64,000 bases of DNA from Paenibacillus beijingensis (GTDB taxonomy: Bacteria; Bacillota; Bacilli; Paenibacillales; Paenibacillaceae), in NCBI RefSeq assembly GCF_000961095.1, contig NZ_CP011058.1, positions 4,721,001 through 4,785,000 of the forward strand, in the 5' to 3' direction. Of the stretch, positions 33,229-41,869 are shown in pieces. How positions within the stretch are numbered: the stretch's first letter is position 1; each line of letters starts with the position of its first letter. Under the pieces are notes generated by a model. The model saw nothing but the letters and a program-made list of their open reading frames with translations, did not search any database and was not told the DNA's origin. The translations under genes were made by a program, and so were the position numbers.

Positions 33229-34429
33229 ATTGGCGGCGGAAGCGGAAGCGTTTGTGCGTTCCTGTTACGGCGAGCTCGGCTTGACGCCGGAGGAGACACA
33301 GCGCAGAATCGCCGGCATCAAGCACGACATCGGACAAGCCGGCACGTACCGGCATACGGCAGAGGAACTGATCCACGGAGCCAAAATGGCGTGGCGCAAC
33401 AGCGCCCGCTGCATCGGCAGATTGTTTTGGCCGTCTTTGGAAGTGTTCGACCGGCGGGAAGCGGCAACCGAGGAAGAAATCGCCGCAGCGCTCGTTCATC
33501 ATATCGAATACGCGACGAATGGCGGGCGCATTCGCCCGGTTATAACGATATTCGCGCCCGATGAAGGCGGCGGACGCCGGATCCGCATTTGGAACCATCA
33601 GCTGCTCCGGTATGCGGGATATGAGACGGAGAGCGGCGTCGTCGGCGATCCGGCGTCGCTGGCGTTTACGCAGGAATGCATCCGGCTAGGCTGGAAGGGC
33701 GAAGGCACCGCCTTCGACATTCTTCCGCTCGTCATCCAGATCGGGGATAGCGAACCGAAGTGGTTCCCGATCCCGCCTTCCGTCATTGTCGAGGTGCCAT
33801 TGTCGCATCCGGAGCTTTCCCGGTTTGAAGAACTGGATTTGCGCTGGTATGCCGTGCCCATTATTTCGGACATGATGCTGGAAATCGGAGGCATCCGCTA
33901 TCCGGCGGCTCCGTTTAACGGCTGGTATATGGAGACCGAGATCGGCGCGCGCAACTTGGCCGACATCGATCGCTATAACCGGCTGCCGCAGGTCGCCGAG
34001 CTGTTCGGACTTGACAGGTCGACTAATACGTCGCTTTGGAAAGACCGGGCGCTGGTGGAGCTTAACCGCGCCGTTCTGCACTCATTCAAGCAGGCTGGCG
34101 TCAGCATTGTCGATCATCATACGGCGGCCGACCAGTTCATCCGGTTCGAGAAACAGGAGCAGGAAGCCGGCAGGGAAGTTTCCGGACGGTGGTCGTGGCT
34201 CATTCCGCCGTTGTCGCCCGCGGCGACTCCGGTTTGGCACAACAGCTACAATGAGCTGAATCTGTCTCCGAATTTTCATTATCAAACCGCTCCTTACGGA
34301 AGCGGGACAGAATCCGCTATTGGAAAGACGGATGCGCCGGCAGCCGGGAAGAATACCGAACCCTCCCAGGTTGCAGGCAAGCCGGCTGAGGCGGCTCATT
34401 CCGCCGCCGCGCGCTGCCCATTCCATTGA
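33194..34429 (+). CDS. nos: bacterial nitric oxide synthase oxygenase
   Basis: This 411-residue haem enzyme makes NO and citrulline from arginine, using reductases encoded elsewhere. The haem-ligand Cys73 lies in AWRNSARCIGRLFW, and the arginine-binding Glu in NGWYMETEIGARNL. The pterin/dimer region includes STNTSLWKDRALVELNRAVL and SGRWSWLIPPLSPAATPVWH. Bacterial NOS proteins are usually about 360 residues; this one has an extra tail of about 45 residues rich in Ala, Gly, Thr and Pro that ends RCPFH. The start overlaps ecsC by 35 bases and lacks a strong ribosome site, suggesting translational coupling. Confidence 0.95.
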   Translation: MTSMNDWSERHKLAAEAEAFVRSCYGELGLTPEETQRRIAGIKHDIGQAGTYRHTAEELIHGAKMAWRNSARCIGRLFWPSLEVFDRREAATEEEIAAALVHHIEYATNGGRIRPVITIFAPDEGGGRRIRIWNHQLLRYAGYETESGVVGDPASLAFTQECIRLGWKGEGTAFDILPLVIQIGDSEPKWFPIPPSVIVEVPLSHPELSRFEELDLRWYAVPIISDMMLEIGGIRYPAAPFNGWYMETEIGARNLADIDRYNRLPQVAELFGLDRSTNTSLWKDRALVELNRAVLHSFKQAGVSIVDHHTAADQFIRFEKQEQEAGREVSGRWSWLIPPLSPAATPVWHNSYNELNLSPNFHYQTAPYGSGTESAIGKTDAPAAGKNTEPSQVAGKPAEAAHSAAARCPFH

Positions 34430-34462
34430 TCGGGTGAGGCGTAATGTACCGCATTAACATTT

Positions 34463-34497
34463 AGAGGACTGCCAACCTGTGGCGTCCTCTTTTTTTG
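34463..34497 (+). terminator. terminator after nos
   Basis: AGAGGACTGCCA and TGGCGTCCTCT form a stem with a short loop, followed by seven T. Confidence 0.85.
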
Positions 34498-34589
34498 TGA
34501 GTCCGGCATAGGCATCACCATGATCCAATTCAGAGATTAGAGATTTTGTGCGTGAAGGGAATATGACCCGAAGGTATAGAACTGCGAAA

Positions 34590-34623
34590 GAACAACGAAA
34601 GGAATAGAACAACGAAAGGAATA
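34590..34623 (+). repeat. 17-base perfect tandem repeat
   Basis: GAACAACGAAAGGAATA occurs twice head to tail at 34590-34606 and 34607-34623. A partial third unit (GAAACGAA) follows. The repeat ends just upstream of the -35 element of the efflux-pump promoter, so it may be a binding site for a regulator. Confidence 0.8.
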
Positions 34624-34634
34624 GAAACGAAGTG

Positions 34635-34725
34635 TTGACAGAATGTTGTCCAAAATGATATTTATTAATTAATAAATTAATAACGCTTTGCCTTTTTAAC
34701 CGACTTTGATTGATTTATTAATAAA
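34635..34725 (+). promoter_or_regulatory. efflux-pump promoter with two related palindromes
   Basis: TTGACA at 34635-34640 is followed after 16-17 bases by a weak -10 (GATATT). Immediately downstream is the perfect 16-base palindrome TTTATTAATTAATAAA (34661-34676). A shorter version, TTTATTAATAAA (34714-34725), lies just before the ribosome site. Two spaced copies of one half-site in a leader strongly suggest operator control. No regulator gene is adjacent. Confidence 0.65.
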
Positions 34726-34742
34726 TAAAAAAGGAGATGAAA

Positions 34743-36173
34743 ATGATGTTTACTGCATCGCGAATCCGGTTGCTGGTCGTTACTTGCGCCGCGCTGTTTA
34801 TGGCCATGCTGGATAATCTTGTATTGGGAGTGGCTCTGCCCTCTATCCAAAAATCGTTCCAGGCCAGCATATCCGATCTGGAGTGGTTTACGAACGCTTA
34901 TACGCTCGCATTTGCCGTGCTTCTCATTCCGCTGAGCATGCTTGGGGAACGATTTGGCCGCAAGCGGATATTTCTTATCGGAGTCACGATTTTTACACTG
35001 GGATCGGCACTGGCCGGGCTAAGCGTAACCCCCCTGCAGCTCATCCTGTCCCGGGTGCTTCAAGGCATCGGCGGCGCCGCAGTCGTGCCGCTCAGCCTAA
35101 CGCTCGTTAGCCGCGCTTTCCCTGAACAAAATCGCGCCGCCGCGCTTGGCATTTGGTCGGGCATATCGGGCCTGGGGCTATCCAGCGGACCCCTTATCGG
35201 CGGGCTCATTCTGGAAGGCGCCCCTTGGCAGCTTATTTTCTGGGTAAATGTGCCGGTCGGTGTTCTTACGCTTTTGTTCGGACAGAGATGGGTGGAGGAG
35301 TCGCGCGGCGAGAAAACGGCGATTGATTTCATGGGTATTTTGCTGCTGGGATCCGGCTTGCTCGGCATTGTTTTCGGTCTGGAGAGAGGTAATACGGAAG
35401 GCTGGACGTCCTTAACGGTGACGGGACCGCTAGCGGGAGGCGGGGTGCTGCTCATTCTGTTCTATCTGTGGGAACGGACGCGCAGGCAGCCGCTTGTACG
35501 CTTTGATTTGTTTCGCAGAAGCCGGTACACCGTATTGATCGGGGCGGGATTTCTGATGAATGCGGGCGTCTTCGGCGCGATCTTCCTGTTGACTCTTTTC
35601 CTGCAGCAGGCCCAGGGCAATACCGCTCTCGGAGCGGGCGTACGGGAGATGGCTTGGACGGGCTGCACGATGGCTGCGGCGCCCCTTGCCGGTCTGGCCG
35701 TATCGAAGCTGGGCACCAGAGACGTTCTGCTCTTTGGACTGCTGCTGCAGGTGGCGGGGCTCACCGGTCTTGCCGCGCTCATTTTTTCGCTTGGCGTTGA
35801 TATACCGTTTGGCTATATGGCGCCGTTTTTGATGATTGCCGGCACCGGCATGGGGATGAGCTTTACTCCGCTTTCGGACGGCGTTATTTCTTCTGTGCCG
35901 GAATCGTCGGTCGGCGAAGCGAGCGGACTGAGCAACGCAACCCGCGAGCTTGGAGGCGTGTTCGGCATTGCCTTGTGTACGATGATTTTTCAGCGGGGAC
36001 CTGCCATTACATCGCCTGAAGACTTTGGCAATCATATCGTTCCTTCAGTATTTATGGGAGCCGGGCTCATTGCGGCGGCGCTGATTGCTGTGCTGCTGTT
36101 CGTCAGAAGGGAAGCCGTCCGCCCGGTTGCAGAGACAAATATGAATGGGGGCAGAGCAGAGGAGGCGGGCTGA
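34743..36173 (+). CDS. MFS efflux transporter, DHA2 (14-helix) family
   Basis: This 476-residue drug:proton antiporter begins LLVVTCAALFMAMLDNLVLG, with the DHA2 motif D1-like MLDNLVLGVALPSIQ. It contains motif A (LGERFGRKRIFLIG) and motif C-like ISGLGLSSGPLIGG. Hydrophobic segments account for about 14 helices, ending in VPSVFMGAGLIAAALIAVLL. ATG 34743 (or 34746) follows AAGGAG; the earlier ATG at 34737 overlaps that site. The pump should export hydrophobic or cationic toxins from the cytoplasmic membrane. Two AT-rich palindromes in the leader suggest inducible expression. Confidence 0.93.
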   Translation: MMFTASRIRLLVVTCAALFMAMLDNLVLGVALPSIQKSFQASISDLEWFTNAYTLAFAVLLIPLSMLGERFGRKRIFLIGVTIFTLGSALAGLSVTPLQLILSRVLQGIGGAAVVPLSLTLVSRAFPEQNRAAALGIWSGISGLGLSSGPLIGGLILEGAPWQLIFWVNVPVGVLTLLFGQRWVEESRGEKTAIDFMGILLLGSGLLGIVFGLERGNTEGWTSLTVTGPLAGGGVLLILFYLWERTRRQPLVRFDLFRRSRYTVLIGAGFLMNAGVFGAIFLLTLFLQQAQGNTALGAGVREMAWTGCTMAAAPLAGLAVSKLGTRDVLLFGLLLQVAGLTGLAALIFSLGVDIPFGYMAPFLMIAGTGMGMSFTPLSDGVISSVPESSVGEASGLSNATRELGGVFGIALCTMIFQRGPAITSPEDFGNHIVPSVFMGAGLIAAALIAVLLFVRREAVRPVAETNMNGGRAEEAG

Positions 36174-36230
36174 ACCTTTAGTTGTTCCATGCCGAGCGCT
36201 TGATCCCGAATCCTAGCTGGCGGTAGACTA

Positions 36231-36286
36231 AAAAACAAACGAACCGGTCGAAAGGGCAAACCCTTGACCGGTTCGTTTAAGTTTTT
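36231..36286. terminator. bidirectional terminator between convergent genes
   Basis: AAACGAACCGGTC and GACCGGTTCGTTT, with an inner AAGGG/CCCTT pairing, give a long stem flanked by A- and T-runs. It serves the MFS gene on the plus strand and the cyclophilin on the minus strand. Confidence 0.88.
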
Positions 36287-36323
36287 GAGCCAAATGAGCT
36301 GTATATCTTTTTTTGCAGCTGCG

Positions 36324-36980
36324 CTAGTTTGCTTTTTCGGGTTCCTTGAACATCATGCCTAACGTATCGACCGTAACGCTTTTCATAACCGGAAGCTGCT
36401 CGGGCTTGTCCTGGCTGTCGCGGGGCAGATTGACGATCTCATCCACGACTTCCATCCCTTCCGTCACTTTTCCGAACGCCGCATATTGGCCGTCCAAATG
36501 GGGCGCATCCGCTACCATAATGAAAAATTGCGAGCCTGCCGAATTCGGGTGCTGCGAGCGCGCCATCGAAAGCACTCCGCGCGTATGCTTCAGGTCGTTC
36601 TTAAAGCCGTTGCCGGAAAATTCGCCGGCAATCGAATAACCGGGGCCGCCGGCTCCCGTCCCTTCAGGATCGCCCCCTTGGATCATAAAGCCCGGGATGA
36701 CGCGGTGAAAGACCGTACCGTTGTAAAATCCTTTGTTCACGAGCGAAATAAAATTGTTCACCGTGTTCGGCGCCACTTCCGGATAGAGCTCCAGCCTGAT
36801 CGTTTTTCCGCTGTCCATTTCAATGGTGACGACCGGATGCTTGACATCGCTGTCGGCGCTTCCGCCGCTTGAACCGCTGCCCGTAACGTTTGAAGGCTTG
36901 TTTCCGCATCCGGCCGTTATGGCCAGAATCGCCGCAAACAGAAGAAATATTACCGCACGCCTCGATTTAAAACCTGACAT
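36324..36980 (-). CDS. peptidyl-prolyl cis-trans isomerase (cyclophilin), lipoprotein
   Basis: This 218-residue extracytoplasmic foldase begins with signal peptide FKSRRAVIFLLFAAILAITA followed by the lipobox cysteine of ITAGC. It should be anchored to the outer face of the membrane. The cyclophilin core has NTVNNFISLVNKGFYNGTVF, HRVIPGFMIQGGDPEGTGAG and SQFFIMVADAPHLDGQYAAF, including the catalytic Arg of FHRV. ATG 36980 follows AGGGGAG; the open frame continues to 37136 but has no such site and would bury the signal peptide. It is transcribed divergently from the DUF3900 gene. Confidence 0.95.
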   Translation of the reverse strand: MSGFKSRRAVIFLLFAAILAITAGCGNKPSNVTGSGSSGGSADSDVKHPVVTIEMDSGKTIRLELYPEVAPNTVNNFISLVNKGFYNGTVFHRVIPGFMIQGGDPEGTGAGGPGYSIAGEFSGNGFKNDLKHTRGVLSMARSQHPNSAGSQFFIMVADAPHLDGQYAAFGKVTEGMEVVDEIVNLPRDSQDKPEQLPVMKSVTVDTLGMMFKEPEKAN

Positions 36981-37212
36981 GATGCACTCCCCTTTATCCG
37001 CATTCAACTTTTGTATCATAGCATATTGCGAAAATAGGCTCAATTGAACTAAAACTATCTCTGTTTCTATTTCGTTGTAAGAACGCCGTGTGTCATTACG
37101 GACATTTGAATCGAAGGCGCGAAAAAGCGGTAACAAGCGGGTGTCCGCTTATCCCGAATGTGCTATGCTATGGAGACGACTGATTACAGCGCAAGGGAGT
37201 TATTGGGGAACG

Positions 37213-38364
37213 ATGGATTTTACCGTACATTTTTTATCTTTTTTTGTCATTCAAACCGATAGCGAAGCAAGCGATTCCGGCAAACGGTTCAAGCACTACC
37301 AAACGCTCGATAATGAAGATTACGCCCAAAGCGAATTGAAAGATTTCCTGGATGGGGAGTTCGGCCGCATCGTGAAGCGTAAGGCGGAGCGCAATCCGGT
37401 TTCGGAGACGGTTCCGACCAAGATCGGCCTTTTCCGGGTGGAGCCGGGCTATGAGCTGGAAAGCAACCCGGATTTCAATCTGCTGCAGCGGCTGCGCGAT
37501 GCAGAAGACAAGGAACGTTTTCACAGCATCGCCGACGAGCTGGTACGAATTTATATGGATACCTCCGCCGTTCGGGGCGGAGCTCTAATTGTCGTTCAGG
37601 CGCAGCTGTCCAAGCTGTTCGACGAGTCGTTTTTGTTCGTCATGAAATGCGACTTCGAATCCAAAATTGCGCGCATCGCCGATGAGCGGAGCCTCATCTC
37701 ACGGGTGGAAATGGCGATCAGCGCCAAAAGCATGAAATCGATCCTTTATCCGAACATGCCCGAGGAAGGGATGCTCGAGCGGTGGGAGGTCAAAATTCAT
37801 CAGGCTTCGCACGCACGCTATTTCGAAGATTTTCTGAAATTCGTCACTTATGAAAAGCCGCTTCCGGAAGTAATGGGCGACCAAGTGCTGGAGATGGTGC
37901 AGCAGTATATGGAAGACAAATGGCAGGATCATCAGGGGGCGGAGCGGAAGGAAGAGGAGGAAGCGATTGAAATATGGGCAGCCAGCGAGAAGCGGGAGCT
38001 GCAGGAGAAGTGGACGCCGGAACAGGTGTCGGCCGCATCCGCCGTGCTGATCGAACAGAAGCCGGATTTAGGCTTTTCGTTCAAGCTGGGAGATGTGACG
38101 GTGAAAGGACTGCTGGCCGATTTTGGCAGCGCGATCCGTTTGGCGCGCCATAACGGCCGATATGTGGCCGTCATTGAGGGCGGCAGCTTCTTGTTCGAAC
38201 GCGGCGTTTCGCCGGTCGAGCTGCTGCATCCACCTGAGCTGACCGATATTTTGGACGAAATCGGCAGCGGCGAGCCTGAAGCGTCAGGAGCGGGGGCTTC
38301 CGATTCCGGAACGGACTTTGCCGCCGGCTTTTCAGCCGGTGAAGACTCGGACGTTCCCTGGTGA
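37213..38364 (+). CDS. DUF3900-like conserved protein
   Basis: The 383-residue cytosolic protein begins MDFTVHFLSFFVIQTDSEAS and continues KHYQTLDNEDYAQSELKDFL, a pattern I associate with DUF3900 of Bacilli. The middle is rich in charged helices (EMVQQYMEDKWQDHQGAERK). The C-terminal 40 residues are acidic and Gly/Ser-rich and probably disordered. No enzyme motif is seen, and the function of the family is unknown. ATG 37213 is favoured because GGGGAACG lies just upstream and the family begins there; the frame is open from 37090. The family name is from memory. Confidence 0.7.
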   Translation: MDFTVHFLSFFVIQTDSEASDSGKRFKHYQTLDNEDYAQSELKDFLDGEFGRIVKRKAERNPVSETVPTKIGLFRVEPGYELESNPDFNLLQRLRDAEDKERFHSIADELVRIYMDTSAVRGGALIVVQAQLSKLFDESFLFVMKCDFESKIARIADERSLISRVEMAISAKSMKSILYPNMPEEGMLERWEVKIHQASHARYFEDFLKFVTYEKPLPEVMGDQVLEMVQQYMEDKWQDHQGAERKEEEEAIEIWAASEKRELQEKWTPEQVSAASAVLIEQKPDLGFSFKLGDVTVKGLLADFGSAIRLARHNGRYVAVIEGGSFLFERGVSPVELLHPPELTDILDEIGSGEPEASGAGASDSGTDFAAGFSAGEDSDVPW

Positions 38365-38517
38365 TGCCGGTGATGGGAATGATAATACCGCCAAATGGAC
38401 GTTTTTAGGAAAATAAGACCCGCTGTAAGGGACGAAGTACTCTGTTCAGATGGCGAAGATTAGGGGAAAATGGAGTAATGCGTCAGCCAACAGAAAAACA
38501 GAAGGAGAGGACTAATT

Positions 38518-38877
38518 ATGGAAAAGCTGTTTTTCATCGAAATCGGTATGGGAACGGATCTGCACGGACAGAACATCACGAAAGCCGCTGTGCGCGCGGT
38601 ACAGAACGCTATCCATCACAATTCAATGCCGGGACTCGTATCCGTGCTCCCCGACGGGTCGCTGCACAACATGAAAGTAAATGTGAAGCTGGCGCTTCCA
38701 TGCGATAAGGAGAAGCTGGATTACGAGCTGGTCAAGGCCGAGCTGCCATACGGACAGGTAACGATTGAAGCAGTGGATGGCGGTATGGTGACGACGAGCG
38801 GGGTTGTGCTTAAAGACAAGGATGATGTGAACGACCTGATTTACGTCGTGCTGGCTTCCGTGGAGGTCGGCTATTAG
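38518..38877 (+). CDS. Lin0512 family protein
   Basis: This 119-residue protein matches the Lin0512 family: EKLFFIEIGMGTDLHGQNIT, KAAVRAVQNAIHHNSMPGLV and NVKLALPCDKEKLDYELVKA. The short alpha/beta fold has no assigned function. AGAAGGAGAGG precedes ATG 38518. It stands alone, about 140 bases before uppP in the same direction. Confidence 0.88.
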   Translation: MEKLFFIEIGMGTDLHGQNITKAAVRAVQNAIHHNSMPGLVSVLPDGSLHNMKVNVKLALPCDKEKLDYELVKAELPYGQVTIEAVDGGMVTTSGVVLKDKDDVNDLIYVVLASVEVGY

Positions 38878-39015
38878 ATGGGCTTCCGTGCAAAAACCGC
38901 CCGTACAGCCGGGGCGTTAATTATATATCAAGTCGAGTCTTAACAGGAGATTCGTGATGAATGTCGAATGAAAGATTTTTAGAGATTCAGACTGGATAGG
39001 AGGAGAAATGAAACT

Positions 39016-39810
39016 GTGGAACTATTAAAAGCGGTTATATTGGGAATTATTGAAGGACTAACGGAATTTTTGCCCGTCTCTTCCACCGGTCATATGATTT
39101 TGGTAGCGGATCTGCTGAACTTTGTCGGAGAGCGCGAGACCGTATTTGAAGTCGTCGTCCAGTTTGGCGCCGTAATGGCCGTATTCGTCCTTTATTTTAA
39201 ACGATTTATAAGCTTTCTCCGCTTTGACTTCTCCAAAGGATCGGGCCTCAATATCATCCACCTTATTTTGGGTATGATTCCGGCTTCCATTATCGGATAT
39301 CTCCTGCACGGTTTCATCAAGGAGCGCCTGTTCAGCACAACGACGGTGCTCATCGCGCTCGTGGCCGGCGGTCTGCTCATGATTGCGGCCGACAGATGGA
39401 AAGAACGGACGCGTGTGACGGCGGAAACGATTGACGACATTACATATAAGCAGGCATTCGGTATCGGATGCTTTCAAATTTTAGCTTTATGGTCGGGATT
39501 CTCCCGCTCCGGCTCCACCATCTCCGGCGGGATTTTTCTCGGGACGAGCCAGAAAGCGGCTGCCGACTTCACCTTTATATTGTCCGTCCCAATGATGCTG
39601 GGCGCCAGCGGCGTCGATTTGATCCAGAGCCGGGATGTGCTTTCAGCATCGGACGCGCCATTGTTTATAACGGGGCTCATTGCTTCGTTTGTTGTCGCGC
39701 TCATTGCGGTAACGACGTTTATCAATGTGATCAAACGGGTCAAGCTGACTTGGTTCGCTTATTACCGGTTTGTCATTGCGGCGCTCTTTTTAGCTTATTA
39801 TTTTATTTGA
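39016..39810 (+). CDS. uppP: undecaprenyl-diphosphatase UppP/BacA
   Basis: This 264-residue membrane enzyme removes a phosphate from undecaprenyl pyrophosphate, recycling the lipid carrier of wall synthesis and giving bacitracin tolerance. The catalytic signature EGLTEFLPVSSTGHMILVAD is at the N-terminus, and the second conserved block is WSGFSRSGSTISGGIFLGTS. Multiple membrane helices follow. It starts at GTG 39016 behind GGAGGAG; an upstream ATG at 39008 is out of frame and terminates after six codons. It is a single gene with its own terminator. Confidence 0.95.
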   Translation: MELLKAVILGIIEGLTEFLPVSSTGHMILVADLLNFVGERETVFEVVVQFGAVMAVFVLYFKRFISFLRFDFSKGSGLNIIHLILGMIPASIIGYLLHGFIKERLFSTTTVLIALVAGGLLMIAADRWKERTRVTAETIDDITYKQAFGIGCFQILALWSGFSRSGSTISGGIFLGTSQKAAADFTFILSVPMMLGASGVDLIQSRDVLSASDAPLFITGLIASFVVALIAVTTFINVIKRVKLTWFAYYRFVIAALFLAYYFI

Positions 39811-40165
39811 TCGTTACATGAACGCCTTGCTGGGCTGCTTAAACCGCAGCTTCGCAAGGCGTTTTTTTTACCACAGATAGAATTTATAAATTTCGGAGTT
39901 GCGAAAATCAAATTCTATCTTGGCGATAAAACCTACCTTTAAACGCGGTCGCTCATCCCTGAGAGGCCTCGATAGAGGTTTTCTCATATTGACAGCAAAA
40001 CTTTTGAGCTTGTTTAAGAAAGCGTCAGCTGAATAAAGCAATTTTTGTTAAACATCCTGCTGTTACGGTTATTATTTATAAATATTGCGGCTGTAACAAA
40101 CTATATTTTACAAAAGGGCTGTATCCGGCTTTAACGGCATAAAATTCGAACAGGAGGCATTCTTC
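39811..40165. other. intergenic region with a perfect inverted repeat
   Basis: After the uppP terminator, AGATAGAATTT (39875-39885) and AAATTCTATCT (39910-39920) form an exact 11-base inverted repeat with a 24-base loop. A GAGGCCTC/AGAGG pairing lies further on near 39962. No riboswitch consensus that I know fits. The remainder is AT-rich and may hold the promoter of the secreted protein gene. Confidence 0.5.
39821..39869 (+). terminator. terminator after uppP
   Basis: AACGCCTTGC and GCAAGGCGTT are exact inverse complements, with an inner GCTGC/GCAGC pairing, and are followed by eight T. Confidence 0.9.
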
Positions 40166-41317
40166 ATGTCAGCATTTTTCCGAAGATCGGCAGTATCGGC
40201 AGCGGTAACGCTCGCGCTCGGCATTACATCGGCCATACCCGCAACTCAGGTGGCAGCAGAAAGTTCGTCCGTATGCCGGACGGACGACCACGGATTGTTT
40301 AACGGCAAACCGGCGGGTGACGGTTATTATCACTTCTCGGACGTCAATTTTTTGAGCAAATCGACAGGGCGTGCTGCCGGAAACGGCTTTTTGATCGGGA
40401 CATCGGATGCGGGCTGCAGTTGGCAGAATATTTATAAAGGGACGTGGCAGTTCAGCCAGCTCGACTTTGTTTCCAATACAACCGGTTGGGCGTTAGCCAA
40501 GTCATCCGAGACGGGACCCAATGCGCTCATCTACACGAAGGATGGGGGTTCTCATTTCACAAAAATCCCGACCGGCGAGATGAATTTGGAACGAATTCAT
40601 TTTACCGATTCCCGCAGCGGATTCGGGTATAGCCGTATTTATGCTTATCGTACGACGGACAGCGGCATAACATGGACGAAGATCGCAACGCCGCCAAACA
40701 ACCGCTATGCACAATTTGCGGATTCAAAGAGCGGCTGGTCGCTTGTTGTGGTGCCGGGTACGGGCTATAAGCTGATGAAAACGACCGACGGCGGCAAATC
40801 TTGGACGACGAAGCTGACGGTCAAATCCGAAGAAATCAGCGGCGGCGCAGTCTATACCGATGGCAGTCGAGTGTGGGCGCTGTTTAACGGCGGGGTTGGG
40901 ATGTCGCAGATGTCTTACTCGCTCTATGCTTCAACGGACAGCGGCGCCAGCTGGCGCAAAGTCATTAGCCAGGATACGTCCGGAGGAGGTCCCGCGCCGG
41001 GTGGAGCGAAAGGCGTTGCTGACGAAGGGCCGGCTTCTCCCGGCAGCCATCCGGGCAATATGCAGCTTCTGGATGGAGCGGCGATATTAGCAGGTTATTC
41101 CGGAGCGGCCGAGAAAGCGGGCGTCGGACGTTCCCTCGACGGCGGCAAAAGCTGGACTAATCTGTCTACCGTTCATGGATTTGAAAACAGGATCTCGTTT
41201 ACAAGTCCGGACAGCGGCTGGATGGCTGTGACAAGTATAAGCGATTCGGCGGTCTATTCAACCCGGGACGGCGGTAGATCATGGACCAAAACGATCAGTT
41301 TGCCGAATCCCGACTAA
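40166..41317 (+). CDS. secreted BNR/YCF48-like beta-propeller protein
   Basis: The 383-residue protein has a signal peptide (AVSAAVTLALGITSAIPATQ, with a probable cleavage after VAA). It also has repeated sialidase/BNR-like Asp boxes: TSDAGCSWQ, TKDGGSHF, TTDSGITWTK, TTDGGKSWTT, STDSGASWRK, SLDGGKSWTN and STRDGGRSWTK. Seven such units spaced by about 45 residues suggest one propeller. There is no wall anchor, so it is probably released or loosely held. The ligand and role are unknown. AGGAGG precedes ATG 40166. Confidence 0.85.
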   Translation: MSAFFRRSAVSAAVTLALGITSAIPATQVAAESSSVCRTDDHGLFNGKPAGDGYYHFSDVNFLSKSTGRAAGNGFLIGTSDAGCSWQNIYKGTWQFSQLDFVSNTTGWALAKSSETGPNALIYTKDGGSHFTKIPTGEMNLERIHFTDSRSGFGYSRIYAYRTTDSGITWTKIATPPNNRYAQFADSKSGWSLVVVPGTGYKLMKTTDGGKSWTTKLTVKSEEISGGAVYTDGSRVWALFNGGVGMSQMSYSLYASTDSGASWRKVISQDTSGGGPAPGGAKGVADEGPASPGSHPGNMQLLDGAAILAGYSGAAEKAGVGRSLDGGKSWTNLSTVHGFENRISFTSPDSGWMAVTSISDSAVYSTRDGGRSWTKTISLPNPD

Positions 41318-41869
41318 CCGGCTGGCTGCATGTTTAATCAGGAGAATCTTAAGTGAGAAAGAGAATGTCATATTGAGTGCCATGATGAGGGCAGTTCCGG
41401 CGATTGTGAGCTGGAAGCTGCCTTTCTCTTTTCCGGACGTTTTAAATGCGATAAGACTGTGAGAGATGTATAAAGTATGGTTGAAGAATTGATTTCATTT
41501 ACATATAAATTAAGGAAATTTAAGGAACTTTTTATTTAAAAGAATGATATGATCGGAATAGAGGCGTCGTTGCCGGAACCGGGAAGAGTTTTTAATTTTT
41601 TTGCCGTTTCACCATTGCAAGTTTACAAGTCTTCGTTGTGCCTCATATCCCCAAGAAATAACAACATACCTGTTTCAATTGTAAGTTCTTCCCTCATATT
41701 ACACAAATGCTCACAATAAAATATAATAAAATGAAATTAATTTCAATAAATGTAGTTCTAAAGTCTCATTTACGAATAAATAACGGATTATTTATAAAAA
41801 ATTACCTCTCTTTTAACTTAATGTGAGATATAATGACAACGTACTATTAGAGAGAGGGTGGAAAAAAGA
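41318..41869. other. AT-rich intergenic region before the nucleotidase
   Basis: A terminator for the secreted protein lies at 41390-41433. The following 400 bases are AT-rich, without coding signs. A perfect TATAAT at 41829-41834 is the likely -10 of the nucleotidase gene, but no good -35 is spaced from it, so an activator or another sigma factor may be involved. Confidence 0.55.
41390..41433 (+). terminator. terminator after the BNR-like protein gene
   Basis: GGCAG-TTCC and GGAA-GCTGCC pair across a loop of 13-14 bases and are followed by TTTCTCTTTT. Confidence 0.6.

Noticed and set aside
39008..39028. ATG upstream of uppP as an alternative start
   Set aside because: It is out of frame and stops after six codons (MKLWNY); GTG 39016 gives the conserved N-terminus.
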